Positions 52,814-62,097 of a stretch of DNA of 64,000 nt are shown piece after piece (position 1 is the first letter of the stretch; each line of letters opens with the position of its first letter). Position numbers and translations under genes: made by a program. Source of the DNA: Mycobacterium spongiae (GTDB lineage Bacteria > Actinomycetota > Actinomycetes > Mycobacteriales > Mycobacteriaceae). The notes beneath the pieces were generated by a model that made no database searches, had not been told where the DNA came from, and saw only the letters and a list, made by a program, of their open reading frames with translations. Location of the stretch: contig NZ_CP046600.1 in assembly GCF_018278905.1 (NCBI RefSeq), positions 1,054,001 through 1,118,000 on the forward strand, given 5' to 3'.

Positions 52814-53731
52814 CTACCCGAGAGTGCTGGTGACGTAGCGCAACTCGCCGAAGACAGCCAGAACTTCATCGTCGGGCACATCAAATCCATTGTGCGCGTA
52901 AAGTTCCTGGAACGTCCGGGCGATCACGTTCCATCCGTGGGTTTCGAGGTAGTCGATCACCGTGCTGCGCTCACCGTGGTAGATCAGCTCGGGCATGTTG
53001 AGATCGAGGCCGACGCGGCTGAAGCGCTCAGCGAGTTGCTGGGCACGCTCGCCGGAGAAACCCGCCGGGTCGGCGAAGTCATCGGTCGCCAGTCGGCTAC
53101 CCGCTGCGCTCAGCGCGGCAACGTTGTCGAACAACCGATCTTGGGCATCGGGCGGCAGATAAACGAGCAGGCCTTCGGCAATCCACGCGGTTGGTTGGGT
53201 GACGTCGAAACCATGCTGACGCAGGGCGGCGGGCCAATCGTCTCGCAGGTCGATGCCGATCGGCCGTCGGTCGGCGGTTGGCGCCGCGCCCAACCCGGCC
53301 AGCGTGCGTGTCTTGAAATCGATGACCTGGGGCTGGTCGATCTCGTAGACGACCATGCCAGCCGGCCAATTCAGCCGATAGGCCCTGGTGTCAAGGCCGG
53401 ACGCCAGGATCACCGCCTGGCGGATGCCGGCGTCGGCGGACGCGGTGAAGAAGTCGTCGAAAAATCTGGTGCGCGCCGCCATCTGCTCGCTTAGCGACCG
53501 GCGACTCACCAATGGGTCGTCCTCGATGGTGGTCTCTCCGTCCATCATGCGAACGAATGGGGCTAGGCCCACAGCCCGAACTAATGGATCGGCCAGGTGG
53601 TCGTCGAGCAATGCGCTGGGCTGCCTGGACGCCATTGCTCGCTGAGCCGCGACCATGGTTGCGGTCGCGCCCACACTCGAAGCCGGGTCCCAGCTGTCGC
53701 CCTCGGATCGGACGGACTCGGTCTGGGTCAT
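52814..53731 (-). CDS. SAM-dependent methyltransferase, TIGR00027/LCM type (copy 2)
   Basis: A 305-residue paralogue: [80 protein letters not shown]. Its ATG overlaps the stop of copy 3 (ATGA). Compared with the neighbours it differs mainly in the region that closes over the substrate (residues about 200-260), so the three copies may act on different substrates. Confidence 0.9.
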   Translation of the reverse strand: MTQTESVRSEGDSWDPASSVGATATMVAAQRAMASRQPSALLDDHLADPLVRAVGLAPFVRMMDGETTIEDDPLVSRRSLSEQMAARTRFFDDFFTASADAGIRQAVILASGLDTRAYRLNWPAGMVVYEIDQPQVIDFKTRTLAGLGAAPTADRRPIGIDLRDDWPAALRQHGFDVTQPTAWIAEGLLVYLPPDAQDRLFDNVAALSAAGSRLATDDFADPAGFSGERAQQLAERFSRVGLDLNMPELIYHGERSTVIDYLETHGWNVIARTFQELYAHNGFDVPDDEVLAVFGELRYVTSTLG

Positions 53732-54699
53732 TCGGCCGCCTGCGGCCTTGGAGTGCGGTACAACGTGCCACTGACGTAGAGCATTTCAGCCGCCGGCAGG
53801 TCATCGTCTTCCAGCGGGGGAAGGCCGTTGGCGGCGTAAAGCTCCTTCATAGTGCTGCTCGTGACCAGCCAACCATGCTCGGAAAGGTAGGTCGAGGCCT
53901 CGTTGCGGTCGCCGAAGTACACCAGCGCGCTCATGTCGATATCAAAACCGTAGGTGCGCCAACGCTCGGAGATCGTCTTCATGCGCGCCTTGAGCCGATC
54001 CTCGTGTTCGGGATCGACGTTGTCCATGCCCTCGCTGGCGAATCGGCTGCCGGTCGCGCTGAGCTCGGTGACGTTGTCCAGCAAGCGGTCCTGGGCGTCT
54101 GGCGGCAGATAACCGAGCAGGCCCTCGGCGCTCCACGCGGTGGGTAGAGACGGGTCGAATCCGGCCGAGGTGAGTGCGGTCGGCCAGTCGTCACGAAGAT
54201 CGACGGCGACCACCCGCCGGTTGGCGGTGGGAGCCGCATTCAGCTCGGCCAGGGTGCGCGTCTTGAAATCGGTGACCTGCGGCTGGTCGATTTCGTACAC
54301 CGTGGTTCCCGAGGGCCAAGGCAGCCGATATGCCCGGGAATCCAGTCCCGACGCCAGAATCACGACCTGGGTGATACCGGCTCTTGTCGCATCCAGGAAG
54401 AACTCGTCGAAAAACTTCGTACGGACGGCCATGCCATCGACCATTCGCGTCATGGCCCCCAGCGAGCTTCCCGGATCGTCGTCGAGGTCGGTCGGGCTCG
54501 TTTCCCCGCTGGCCAGTCGGGAAAGCAGATCCACCCCGACGGCCTTGACGAGCGGCTCGGCAAACGGATCGTTGATCAGGGGGTTGGTCGCGCGGCTCGC
54601 TATCGCTCGTGCGGTCGCAACCATGGTCGCGGTCACGCCGACGCTGGACGCCAGGTCCCAGGTATCTCCGTCGTGCCGGCTAGAGCGGGTGGATGTCAT
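53728..54699 (-). CDS. SAM-dependent methyltransferase, TIGR00027/LCM type (copy 3)
   Basis: A 323-residue paralogue: [80 protein letters not shown]. It has an insert ([20 protein letters not shown]) before the last third, as in the tubercle Rv0731c/Rv0726c group. I chose ATG 54699 because GGAG lies 6 bases upstream; the frame extends to 54735. First gene of the methyltransferase operon, with an AT-rich promoter region upstream (54700-54759). Confidence 0.9.
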   Translation of the reverse strand: MTSTRSSRHDGDTWDLASSVGVTATMVATARAIASRATNPLINDPFAEPLVKAVGVDLLSRLASGETSPTDLDDDPGSSLGAMTRMVDGMAVRTKFFDEFFLDATRAGITQVVILASGLDSRAYRLPWPSGTTVYEIDQPQVTDFKTRTLAELNAAPTANRRVVAVDLRDDWPTALTSAGFDPSLPTAWSAEGLLGYLPPDAQDRLLDNVTELSATGSRFASEGMDNVDPEHEDRLKARMKTISERWRTYGFDIDMSALVYFGDRNEASTYLSEHGWLVTSSTMKELYAANGLPPLEDDDLPAAEMLYVSGTLYRTPRPQAAE

Positions 54700-54759
54700 G
54701 GTGTGCTCCATTTCGGAAGCGGGGTCAATACGCAATTAATTAGATAGCTTAACAAGATT

Positions 54760-55416
54760 CTACCCTGGGTTCGCGCGCAAATAGCTGTAAACGCTGGCGA
54801 AGTTCCGGTTCACCTCTTCGGGAATGGGTACAGGTCCACCGAGAGCGCGTGCACCCCAGACGATTTGAGCGGTGCGCTCGACCAGCGCGGTGACGTGCAG
54901 GACCTTGTCGGGGCGCGGTCCCACGGCCACCAGCCCGTGGTTGGCGATCAGCGCGGCGGCGCGGCCTTCGAGGGCCTTGACCGCGTTGGCGCCGACATCC
55001 GGTGTGCCTGACGCGGCGTACTCGGTGCACCGCACGTCGCCGCCGCAGTAGATCGCGAACTCGTCGACGCACGCCGGAATCGGCTCATGCGCGATAGCGA
55101 ACATGGTCGCCCACACGGGATGGCTGTGGATCACGCTGCCGATGTCGTCGTATGCCCGATAGCAGGCCAGGTGCAGCTTCATCTCCGTGGAGGGGGACCG
55201 GCCTTCTTTGGCCCGCACCACGGCGCCGCCGGTGTCGACGAGCACCAGATCGTCGAGCACCATTTCCGCGTAGTCGACCGACGACGGCGTGATGACGAGG
55301 TTGCCGTCGGAGCGCCGGGCGGAGATGTTGCCGGCGGTCCCCTCGACCAGACCACGGCGCAACATATCCTTCGCCGCCGCCAACACCGCGGATTCCGGGT
55401 TGTCTACGAATCTCAC
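54760..55416 (-). CDS. fucA: Class II (fuculose-phosphate-type) aldolase
   Basis: A 218-residue zinc aldolase family protein (orthologue of Rv0727c): RGLVEGTAGNISARRSDGNL, GRSPSTEMKLHLACYRAYDD with the catalytic Glu, VIHSHPVWATMFAIA with the HxH zinc ligands and ALIANHGLVAVGPRPDKVLH with the third His. Such enzymes split sugar phosphates into dihydroxyacetone phosphate and an aldehyde, or decarboxylate/epimerise related substrates. GTG 55416 overlaps the serA2 stop (GTGA), so the two are coupled. Confidence 0.88.
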   Translation of the reverse strand: MRFVDNPESAVLAAAKDMLRRGLVEGTAGNISARRSDGNLVITPSSVDYAEMVLDDLVLVDTGGAVVRAKEGRSPSTEMKLHLACYRAYDDIGSVIHSHPVWATMFAIAHEPIPACVDEFAIYCGGDVRCTEYAASGTPDVGANAVKALEGRAAALIANHGLVAVGPRPDKVLHVTALVERTAQIVWGARALGGPVPIPEEVNRNFASVYSYLRANPG

Positions 55417-56405
55417 GAACCCAGCACCTCCGGGTTGACGATATGGACGGGCGGCTTGCCGGACAGCAGCGCCTCCAGGTCGTCGGCAACCATGTGGGCC
55501 TGCCGGACCTCAGTGTTCCACGTTGCCCCACCGATATGCGGGGTGAGCACGACGTTGGACAGGCTGACCAACGGATGGTCGGTAGGCAGCCATTCGCCGG
55601 CAAAGTGGTCGAGGCCAGCGGCGGCCACCTTGCCGCAGCGAATCGCATCGACGAGCGCGTCACTGTCGTGGAGCTGGGCTCGCGCGGTGTTGAGGAAGAC
55701 GACGCCGTCGCGCATTGCTGCGAATTGCTCGGCGCCGATCATTCCCACGGTGTCATCGGTGACGGTTGCGTGTAGCGAGACGACGTCAGCCTCGTGCAGC
55801 AGCTCGTCGAGGCTGTCGCGGGCCTCGCCCTGGTACGGCTCCTGGTACGGGTCGTGGGAGATGACTTCCAAGCCCAGCCCACGCAGCCGCCAGCGTACGG
55901 CGCGACCGACCGCGCCCAGGCCTACTAGCCCGGCGGTGAGCCCGGCAATCTCCGCGCCGCGGAACCGCTGATAGGGGATGGTGTCATCGCGAAATACGCT
56001 GCCGCTGCGAACATCCGCGTCTGCGGCTACCAGATGTCGGGTAGCGGCCAAGAGCAGGGCCACCGTCATCTCGGCTACCGCGTCGGCGTTGCGGGCCGGG
56101 GTGTTCAGCACCGGGATACCGGCCGCGGTCGCGCCGGGGACATCGACATTCGTGGGGTCGCCGCGAGTGGATGCGACCACCCGCAAGCCCAGCTCGAACA
56201 CCGGGCCGCTGATCGAATCGACCTCCGCCACAACGACATCGGCGGACTCTGCGGCGATCCTTTCGGCCAGCTGCTCGGCGCTGTAGATCCGTAGGGGGGT
56301 CTGCTCGATCCACGGGTCGTACACCACGTCGGCAAGGAGCCGGAGCTTGGCGAACCCCGGTCCACGTAGGGGTGCAGTCACCAGGGCGCGCGGTCGAGAC
56401 GTCAC
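55413..56405 (-). CDS. serA2: D-isomer 2-hydroxyacid dehydrogenase (SerA2)
   Basis: A 330-residue NAD-dependent dehydrogenase: VVASTRGDPTNVDVPGATAA, AVAEMTVALLLAATRHLVAA, LTAGLVGLGAVGRAVRWRLR (Rossmann), VVSLHATVTDDTVGMIGAEQ, VFLNTARAQLHDSDALVDAI and VLTPHIGGATWNTEVRQAHM with the catalytic His. It resembles phosphoglycerate dehydrogenase but lacks the regulatory ACT domain; with an aldolase and a sugar kinase beside it, a sugar-acid or polyol substrate is more likely than serine synthesis. GTG start. Confidence 0.88.
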   Translation of the reverse strand: MTSRPRALVTAPLRGPGFAKLRLLADVVYDPWIEQTPLRIYSAEQLAERIAAESADVVVAEVDSISGPVFELGLRVVASTRGDPTNVDVPGATAAGIPVLNTPARNADAVAEMTVALLLAATRHLVAADADVRSGSVFRDDTIPYQRFRGAEIAGLTAGLVGLGAVGRAVRWRLRGLGLEVISHDPYQEPYQGEARDSLDELLHEADVVSLHATVTDDTVGMIGAEQFAAMRDGVVFLNTARAQLHDSDALVDAIRCGKVAAAGLDHFAGEWLPTDHPLVSLSNVVLTPHIGGATWNTEVRQAHMVADDLEALLSGKPPVHIVNPEVLGS

Positions 56406-56435
56406 GAATCCCCATGCTGGCGTACGGTGGCGCCC

Positions 56436-57803
56436 GTGTCACGCGAAGCCGTCACAATCGGAATTGACATCGGAACCACGTCCGTCAAGGCGGTGACCGC
56501 TGACGGAGACGGCACGGTGACGGCCCGGGTCCGAATTCCGCACCAGCTGCGGGTGCCGGCAGCCGACCAACTGGAGCACGACGCTAGCGAGGCATGGCGG
56601 CAGGGACCATTGACGGCCCTTGATCGGTTGGCCGACCCCCGGAAGTCCGACGTTCGCGCCGTGGCCGTCTCCACCATGGTGCCGTCGCTGACTGCCGTCG
56701 ATTCCTCAGGCCAGCCGATCAGCCCGGGGCTGTTATACGGCGATGGCAGGGGACGGGTACTCGGCGCCCCAGAGGGGCAGCCGCACCTACTGCCGTCGGT
56801 GGGTGAGACCGCCGAGTTTCTCCGCTGGACGGCCGCCCAAGCGCCTGATGCGGCCGGGTATTGGCCGGCGCCGGCGGTGGCAAACTACGCACTGGCCGGC
56901 GAAGCGGTGATCGACCTCGCCACCGCCGTCATGGCCAATCCCCTCTACGACGGGACTGCGTGGAACCCGAAGGCATGCGCGGACTGTGGTGCGACGGCTG
57001 ACCAGATGCCGAGAGTGGAGAGATTCGGGGTTGCGGTCGGGCACGTGAGCGGCACGGATGCGGCATTGGCCGTCGGCGCTATCGATGCGTTGTGCGAGCA
57101 GATCGTGGCAGGCGCCGACCGCGCTGGTGAGGTTCTCGTGTTGTGTGGCGCCACGCTGATCGTGTGGACAACCATCTCCGAGGCCCGGCAGGTCCCGGGG
57201 CTATGGACCATTCCGCATCCGGCTGGCGGCAAGAGCCAGATCGGAGGCGCCAGCAACGCCGGCGGGTTGTTTCTCGACTGGGTGGATCGTCTCGTCGGGC
57301 CGGTGCCCGCCGCGGGTGAGCTGGAGAGGGTCGATCCGCGCCGGGTACCGGTGTGGCTGCCGTATATCCGCGGTGAGCGCACGCCGTTTCATGACTCGGG
57401 CACCCGCGCGGTGATCGACGGCCTGGATCTCACCCACGACGCCGCATCCGTGCGGCGGGCCGCCTACGAGGCGTCGGGCTTCGTCGTGCGCCACATCATC
57501 GAGCTGGGCGCGGCGCCTGTGGTGCGCATCGTGGCGGCCGGGGGTGGGACCAGGGTACAGCCGTGGATGCAGGCGATCGCCGACGCTACCGGCCGGCCGG
57601 TAGCGGTGTCCGGGGTGGCCGAAGGGGCTGCCCTGGGAGCCGCGTTCCTTGCCCGCATCGCCGCCGGCCTGGAATCCTCGATCGCCGACGCCGCAGGGTG
57701 GGCCGCGACCGAGCGCATCGTCGAACCCCGGCCGGCCTGGACGGGTCCTACCGGCGAACGCTACCGCCGGTTCCTGGAGCTCAGCGGATCGCGGCTGGCG
57801 TAG
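56436..57803 (+). CDS. xylB: FGGY-family carbohydrate kinase (XylB)
   Basis: A 455-residue sugar kinase: VTIGIDIGTTSVKAVTADGD (phosphate loop), LRVPAADQLEHDASEAWRQG, CGATLIVWTTISEARQVPGL, WLPYIRGERTPFHDSGTRAV and VRIVAAGGGTRVQPWMQAIA. It phosphorylates a sugar or polyol with ATP; D-xylulose is only the family name. Divergent from serA2 by 30 bases, so all three genes may share one control region. GTG 56436 is preferred over 56427 by comparison with the tubercle start. Confidence 0.88.
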   Translation: MSREAVTIGIDIGTTSVKAVTADGDGTVTARVRIPHQLRVPAADQLEHDASEAWRQGPLTALDRLADPRKSDVRAVAVSTMVPSLTAVDSSGQPISPGLLYGDGRGRVLGAPEGQPHLLPSVGETAEFLRWTAAQAPDAAGYWPAPAVANYALAGEAVIDLATAVMANPLYDGTAWNPKACADCGATADQMPRVERFGVAVGHVSGTDAALAVGAIDALCEQIVAGADRAGEVLVLCGATLIVWTTISEARQVPGLWTIPHPAGGKSQIGGASNAGGLFLDWVDRLVGPVPAAGELERVDPRRVPVWLPYIRGERTPFHDSGTRAVIDGLDLTHDAASVRRAAYEASGFVVRHIIELGAAPVVRIVAAGGGTRVQPWMQAIADATGRPVAVSGVAEGAALGAAFLARIAAGLESSIADAAGWAATERIVEPRPAWTGPTGERYRRFLELSGSRLA

Positions 57804-57869
57804 AGCAGCCGGGGAAACTTCGCCTAACGCGCTGGCGCAGTACCCGGTGAGGCGTTCTACGCTTATGGA

Positions 57870-58535
57870 ATGACAGATCACGACCAGACCGCTGCCCGTC
57901 GAGAGATCGCAGACGCCTTGCTTGCCGCATTGGAGCGTCGGCACGAGGTCGCCGACGCCATGGTGGAGGCCAAAGACAAGGCTGCCGCGGTCGAGGCGAT
58001 CGTGAAATTGCTGGGCACGTCTCATCTCGCGGCCGAAGCAGTCATGGGCATGTCCTTTGCACAGCTCACTCAGGACATGCGCAAGAAGATCATGGCCGAA
58101 CTCGAAGACTTGAACAAGCAGCTGAGCTTCACGCTCCGGGAACGCCCGGCGAGCTCGGGTGAGAGCTTGGAACTACGGCCGTTCTCCCCGGGAGAGGATC
58201 GCGATATCTTCAGCGCGCGCACCTCGGACATGGGCGCCGCCGGTGATGGATCCGGTGGGCCGGCCGGCAGCCTCGACGACGAGATCCGGGCCGCGGGAAC
58301 CCGCGTCGACGACGAAGAGGCGGCGTGGTTCGTGGCCATCGACGCCGGCGAAAAGGTCGGCATGGTGTTCGGGGAGCTCGTCCACGGCGAGGTGGACGTG
58401 CGGGTCTGGATTCACCCCGATCACCGGAAGAAGGGCTACGGCACCGCCGCGCTGCGCAAGTCGCGCGCGGAAATGGCGTGGGCCTTCCCGGCTGTGCCCA
58501 TGGTTACCCGCGCGCCCGCGGCCCAACCCTCCTAG
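57870..58535 (+). CDS. GNAT acetyltransferase with GyrA-like N-terminal helical domain (Rv0730-like)
   Basis: A 221-residue protein. Residues 70-80 to the end form a GNAT domain, with VDVRVWIHPDHRKKGYGTAA as the acetyl-CoA loop. Residues 1-95 look like the helical region near the end of the GyrA/ParC breakage domain: LLAALERRHEVADAMVEAKD, KAAAVEAIVKLLGTSHLAAE, AVMGMSFAQLTQDMRKKIMA, which parallels the gyrase pattern of ALDN-DEVI-A, AQAILDMRLRRLT and EKIE-E. The GNAT part ends soon after the acetyl-CoA loop. Substrate unknown. Confidence 0.8.
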   Translation: MTDHDQTAARREIADALLAALERRHEVADAMVEAKDKAAAVEAIVKLLGTSHLAAEAVMGMSFAQLTQDMRKKIMAELEDLNKQLSFTLRERPASSGESLELRPFSPGEDRDIFSARTSDMGAAGDGSGGPAGSLDDEIRAAGTRVDDEEAAWFVAIDAGEKVGMVFGELVHGEVDVRVWIHPDHRKKGYGTAALRKSRAEMAWAFPAVPMVTRAPAAQPS

Positions 58536-58539
58536 CCCG

Positions 58540-58620
58540 TCAGCTGCCAAAGTCAGCCGAGAGGTAGATCACCTCGCCCAACCGGGGGGCGACCCTGACA
58601 GGGCCTGCCCGGACCAGCTG
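58540..58620 (-). pseudogene. Vestige of a fourth SAM methyltransferase (C-terminal codons only)
   Basis: Reading the minus strand, VAPRLGEVIYLSADFGS then a stop matches the very end of the TIGR00027 methyltransferases (compare [13 protein letters not shown] at the end of copy 1). About 20-26 codons remain before a stop upstream in frame. M. tuberculosis has Rv0731c, a member of this family, at this exact place, so the gene has been almost fully deleted here. Confidence 0.7.
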
Positions 58621-58728
58621 TTAGTCTCGTACACGATTTGACGCGCTATAGATAATTCGGCCGTACGTCCTGGCCTGCGGGTGTTGGGCGCGTAACGCAG
58701 GATGGCCCCCGGCTGCGCAGGAGGAAGA

Positions 58729-60054
58729 GTGCTTTCGGCTTTCATCTCGTCGCTGCGTACAGTCGACCTGAGACGGAAGATCCTCTTCACGCTGGGCATC
58801 ATCGTCCTCTATCGCGTGGGTGCCTCCATGCCATCGCCTGGAGTCAATTTCCCGAACGTCCAGCAGTGCATCAAAGAAGCCAGCAGCGGCGAGGCCGGAC
58901 AGATCTACTCGCTGATCAACTTGTTCTCCGGCGGCGCGTTGTTGAAGCTCACGGTGTTCGCGGTCGGGGTGATGCCCTACATCACCGCCAGCATCATCGT
59001 GCAACTGCTCACTGTGGTCATCCCGAGGTTTGAAGAACTCCGGAAGGAGGGTCAAGCAGGCCAGGCCAAGATGACGCAATACACGCGCTACCTGGCGGTT
59101 GCGTTGGCCGTCCTGCAGGCCACCAGCATCGTGGCGCTGGCCGCCAATGGCGGGTTGCTGCAGGGCTGCACGCTGGACATCATCGCCGACCAGAGCATCT
59201 TCACCCTGGTCGTCATCGTGCTGGTGATGACGGCCGGCGCGGCACTGGTGATGTGGATGGGCGAGCTGATCACCGAACGCGGTATCGGCAACGGCATGTC
59301 GCTGCTGATCTTCGTCGGTATCGCCGCCCGCATTCCCTCCGAAGGTCGCTCCATCCTGGACAGCCGCGGTGGGGTGGTCTTTTCCGCCGTCTGCGTGGCC
59401 GCGCTGATCATCATCGTCGGCGTCGTCTTCGTCGAGCAGGGTCAGCGCCGGATCCCGGTGCAGTACGCGAAGCGCATGGTGGGTCGTCGGATGTACGGGG
59501 GGACCTCCACGTATCTGCCACTCAAGGTGAACCAGGCCGGCGTTATCCCGGTCATCTTCGCGTCCTCATTGATCTACATTCCGCATCTGATCACCCAGTT
59601 GGTCCGAAGCGGCAAGGGTGGTCTGGGTAGCAGTTGGTGGGACAAATTCGTCAGCACTTATCTGTCCGACCCGAGCAACCTGGTCTATATCGGTATCTAC
59701 TTTGGGCTCATCATCTTCTTCACGTACTTCTACGTGTCCGTCACGTTCAATCCCGACGAGCGTGCCGACGAAATGAAGAAGTTCGGTGGGTTCATTCCGG
59801 GAATTCGGCCGGGGCGGCCGACCGCCGACTATCTGCGTTTTGTGCTGAACCGAATAACCCTGCCGGGTTCGATCTACCTCGGCGTGATCGCGGTGCTGCC
59901 CAATCTGTTCCTGCAGATCGGCGCCGGGGGAACGGTACAGAATCTGCCCTTCGGCGGTACCGCGGTTCTGATCATGATCGGTGTCGGTTTGGATACGGTC
60001 AAACAGATCGAGAGTCAGCTCATGCAGCGCAACTACGAAGGGTTCCTCAAGTGA
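58729..60054 (+). CDS. secY: SecY, protein translocase channel
   Basis: A 441-residue inner-membrane protein with ten helices, the core of Sec[23 protein letters not shown] at the start, [74 protein letters not shown] and [12 protein letters not shown] are the known landmarks. GTG 58729 follows GGAGGAA. A -10-like GATAAT/TATAGAT lies at 58648-58656, giving the secY group its own promoter. The frame overlaps adk by 4 bases. Confidence 0.99.
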   Translation: MLSAFISSLRTVDLRRKILFTLGIIVLYRVGASMPSPGVNFPNVQQCIKEASSGEAGQIYSLINLFSGGALLKLTVFAVGVMPYITASIIVQLLTVVIPRFEELRKEGQAGQAKMTQYTRYLAVALAVLQATSIVALAANGGLLQGCTLDIIADQSIFTLVVIVLVMTAGAALVMWMGELITERGIGNGMSLLIFVGIAARIPSEGRSILDSRGGVVFSAVCVAALIIIVGVVFVEQGQRRIPVQYAKRMVGRRMYGGTSTYLPLKVNQAGVIPVIFASSLIYIPHLITQLVRSGKGGLGSSWWDKFVSTYLSDPSNLVYIGIYFGLIIFFTYFYVSVTFNPDERADEMKKFGGFIPGIRPGRPTADYLRFVLNRITLPGSIYLGVIAVLPNLFLQIGAGGTVQNLPFGGTAVLIMIGVGLDTVKQIESQLMQRNYEGFLK

Positions 60055-60596
60055 GAGTTGTTTTGCTCGGACCGCCCGGGGCGGGCAAGGGGACGCAGGC
60101 TCAGAAGCTGGCCGAGAAGCTCGAGATCCCGCATATCTCCACCGGTGACCTGTTTCGGCAGAACATAGGCAGCGGCACCAAACTCGGTGTGGAGGCCAAG
60201 CGATACCTGGATGCCGGTGATTTGGTGCCATCCGAGCTAACCAACCAGCTCATTGACGACAGGTTGACCCACCCGGACGCGGCTGCCGGTTTCATTCTGG
60301 ACGGCTACCCCCGCTCGGTGGAGCAGGCCAAGGCGCTTCACGAGATGCTCGCGCGCCGCGGGACCGACATCGATGCGGTCGTCGAGTTTCGCGTTTCGCA
60401 AGAGGAGTTGTTGGCGCGGCTCAAGGGTCGTGGCCGCGCCGACGATACCGACGATGTCATCGTCAACCGGATGAAGGTCTACCGCGACGAAACCGCTCCC
60501 CTGCTCGACTACTACCGCGAGCAGCTGAAGACCGTGGATGCCGTCGGTGCCATGGACGAAGTGTTCGCGCGCGCGCTGCGAGCGCTGGGAAAGTAG
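60051..60596 (+). CDS. adk: Adenylate kinase
   Basis: A 181-residue short-type adenylate kinase (no zinc/lid insert). [20 protein letters not shown] is the P-loop; [10 protein letters not shown] binds [23 protein letters not shown] and [20 protein letters not shown] follow. It interconverts ATP+AMP and 2 ADP. GTG 60051 overlaps the secY stop (GTGA). Length equals the tubercle enzyme. Confidence 0.99.
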   Translation: MRVVLLGPPGAGKGTQAQKLAEKLEIPHISTGDLFRQNIGSGTKLGVEAKRYLDAGDLVPSELTNQLIDDRLTHPDAAAGFILDGYPRSVEQAKALHEMLARRGTDIDAVVEFRVSQEELLARLKGRGRADDTDDVIVNRMKVYRDETAPLLDYYREQLKTVDAVGAMDEVFARALRALGK

Positions 60597-60598
60597 CC

Positions 60599-61399
60599 AT
60601 GGGGGCCCTGGCGCGGCTGCGGGGTCGCAGAGTCGTTCCGCAGCGCAGTCCTGGCGAACTCGATGCGATGGCCGCGGCGGGTGCCGTCGTCGCCGCCGCA
60701 CTCAAGGCCGTCCGCGAGGCCGCGGTGGCGGGAGTGTCCACACTGAGTCTCGACGAGGTAGCCGAGTCGGTGATCCGCGAGGCCGGGGCCACGCCGTCGT
60801 TCCTGGGCTATCACGGTTTCCCGGCCTCGATCTGCTCGTCGGTCAACGACCGGGTCGTCCACGGGATACCGTCCGCCGCGGAGATTCTCGCGCCCGGTGA
60901 CTTGGTGTCCATCGACTGCGGGGCAATCCTCGATGGCTGGCATGGTGACTCGGCGATCACCTTCGGGGTCGACGCGCTGCGTCCGGTCGACCAGGCGCTG
61001 TCCGAAGCGACCAGGGACTCATTGGAAGCAGGAATCGCCGCAATGGTGGTCGGCAATCGGTTGACCGACGTGTCGCATGCCATCGAAACGGGCACCCGCG
61101 CCGCCGAGGTGCGGTACGGACTGTCTCTCGGGATCGTCGACGGGTACGGGGGCCATGGTATCGGCCGGCAGATGCACTTGGATCCTTTCCTGCCGAACGA
61201 GGGCGCTCCTGGGCGCGGGCCTGCATTGGCCGTGGGTTCGGTGTTGGCGATCGAGCCGATGCTGACGTTGGGGACCCGCAGGACGGTAGTGCTCGACGAC
61301 AAATGGACGGTCAAGACCGCCGATGGCTCTCGTGCGGCACACTGGGAACATACGGTGGCGGTAACTGAGCACGGACCCCGTGTTCTCACGCTTGCCTAG
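60599..61399 (+). CDS. mapA: Methionine aminopeptidase, type I
   Basis: A 266-residue enzyme that removes the initiator Met. The five metal ligands lie in [20 protein letters not shown] (two Asp), [20 protein letters not shown] (His), [11 protein letters not shown] and [14 protein letters not shown] (two Glu). Two bases after adk, so secY-adk-map are one unit. In E. coli infA and rpmJ would follow; here the unit ends. Confidence 0.98.
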   Translation: MGALARLRGRRVVPQRSPGELDAMAAAGAVVAAALKAVREAAVAGVSTLSLDEVAESVIREAGATPSFLGYHGFPASICSSVNDRVVHGIPSAAEILAPGDLVSIDCGAILDGWHGDSAITFGVDALRPVDQALSEATRDSLEAGIAAMVVGNRLTDVSHAIETGTRAAEVRYGLSLGIVDGYGGHGIGRQMHLDPFLPNEGAPGRGPALAVGSVLAIEPMLTLGTRRTVVLDDKWTVKTADGSRAAHWEHTVAVTEHGPRVLTLA

Positions 61400-61434
61400 C
61401 TCGCACTGTGGCGAATGTGGTGCCGCGCCGGCAT

Positions 61435-61468
61435 TGAACCAAATACTTACTGGACTCGTGTCAGTAAG
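61435..61468 (+). promoter_or_regulatory. SigL-type autoregulated promoter with overlapping dyad
   Basis: TGAACC (61435-61440), 16 bases, CGTGTC (61457-61462) matches the published SigL promoter (TGAACC-N16-18-CGTgtc). An inverted repeat CTTACTG (61446-61452) / CAGTAAG (61462-61468) spans the -10. The transcript would start 15-20 bases before the sigL ATG, just ahead of GGAGG. Confidence 0.75.
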
Positions 61469-61482
61469 CAGGAGGTGGTCCA

Positions 61483-62028
61483 ATGGCGCGTGTAGCCGGC
61501 ACGGGGAGGGCGTCGGGCGCTGCCGAAGCCACGCTGATGAAGGCGCTTTACGATGAGCACGCTGCGGTTTTGTGGCGCTACGCGCTGCGGTTGACGGGCG
61601 ACGCGACCCAAGCCGACGATGTGGTGCAGGAGACCTTGGTGCGGGCCTGGCAGCATCCGGAAGTGGTGGCCGACACCGAACGATCGGCGCGGGCGTGGCT
61701 ATTCACCGTCGCTCGCAACCTGATCATCGACGACCGGCGCAGCGCCCGGTACCGCAATGTCGTTGGTTCGATCGACGACTCGGGCGCCCCAGAGCAGTCC
61801 ACGCCGGATGAGGTCAACGCGGCGTTGGACCGGTTGCTCATCGCCGACGCGATGGCTCAGCTGTCATGCGAACATCGGGCAGTGATCAGCCGGTCATACT
61901 ACTGGGGATGGACCACCGCACAGATAGCAAGCGACCTTGGGGTTGCTGAGGGAACGGTGAAGTCGCGGCTGCACTACGCGGTGCGGGCGCTGCGGCTCAC
62001 CCTGCAAGAACACGGAGTTACCCGATGA
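61483..62028 (+). CDS. sigL: ECF sigma factor SigL
   Basis: A 181-residue ECF sigma factor. Region 2 reads LYDEHAAVLWRYALRLTGDA, TQADDVVQETLVRAWQHPEV then ARAWLFTVARNLIIDDRRSA; region 4 reads LSCEHRAVISRSYYWGWTTA then QIASDLGVAEGTVKSRLHYA. SigL of M. tuberculosis controls cell-envelope and polyketide genes and is held by RslA. GGAGG is 8 bases before ATG 61483. Reads its own promoter upstream. Confidence 0.97.
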   Translation: MARVAGTGRASGAAEATLMKALYDEHAAVLWRYALRLTGDATQADDVVQETLVRAWQHPEVVADTERSARAWLFTVARNLIIDDRRSARYRNVVGSIDDSGAPEQSTPDEVNAALDRLLIADAMAQLSCEHRAVISRSYYWGWTTAQIASDLGVAEGTVKSRLHYAVRALRLTLQEHGVTR

Positions 62029-62097
62029 CGGCGTGGGACGCTAGTTCGGGACGCATTCGCGGAGCTGTGGGCTCCGCATGTGTGGGGGTGACAGGAG

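Noticed and set aside
58638..58656. TTGACG and GATAAT before secY as a -35/-10 pair
   Set aside because: They are only 7 bases apart. The -10-like element may be real, but with another -35 that I cannot identify.
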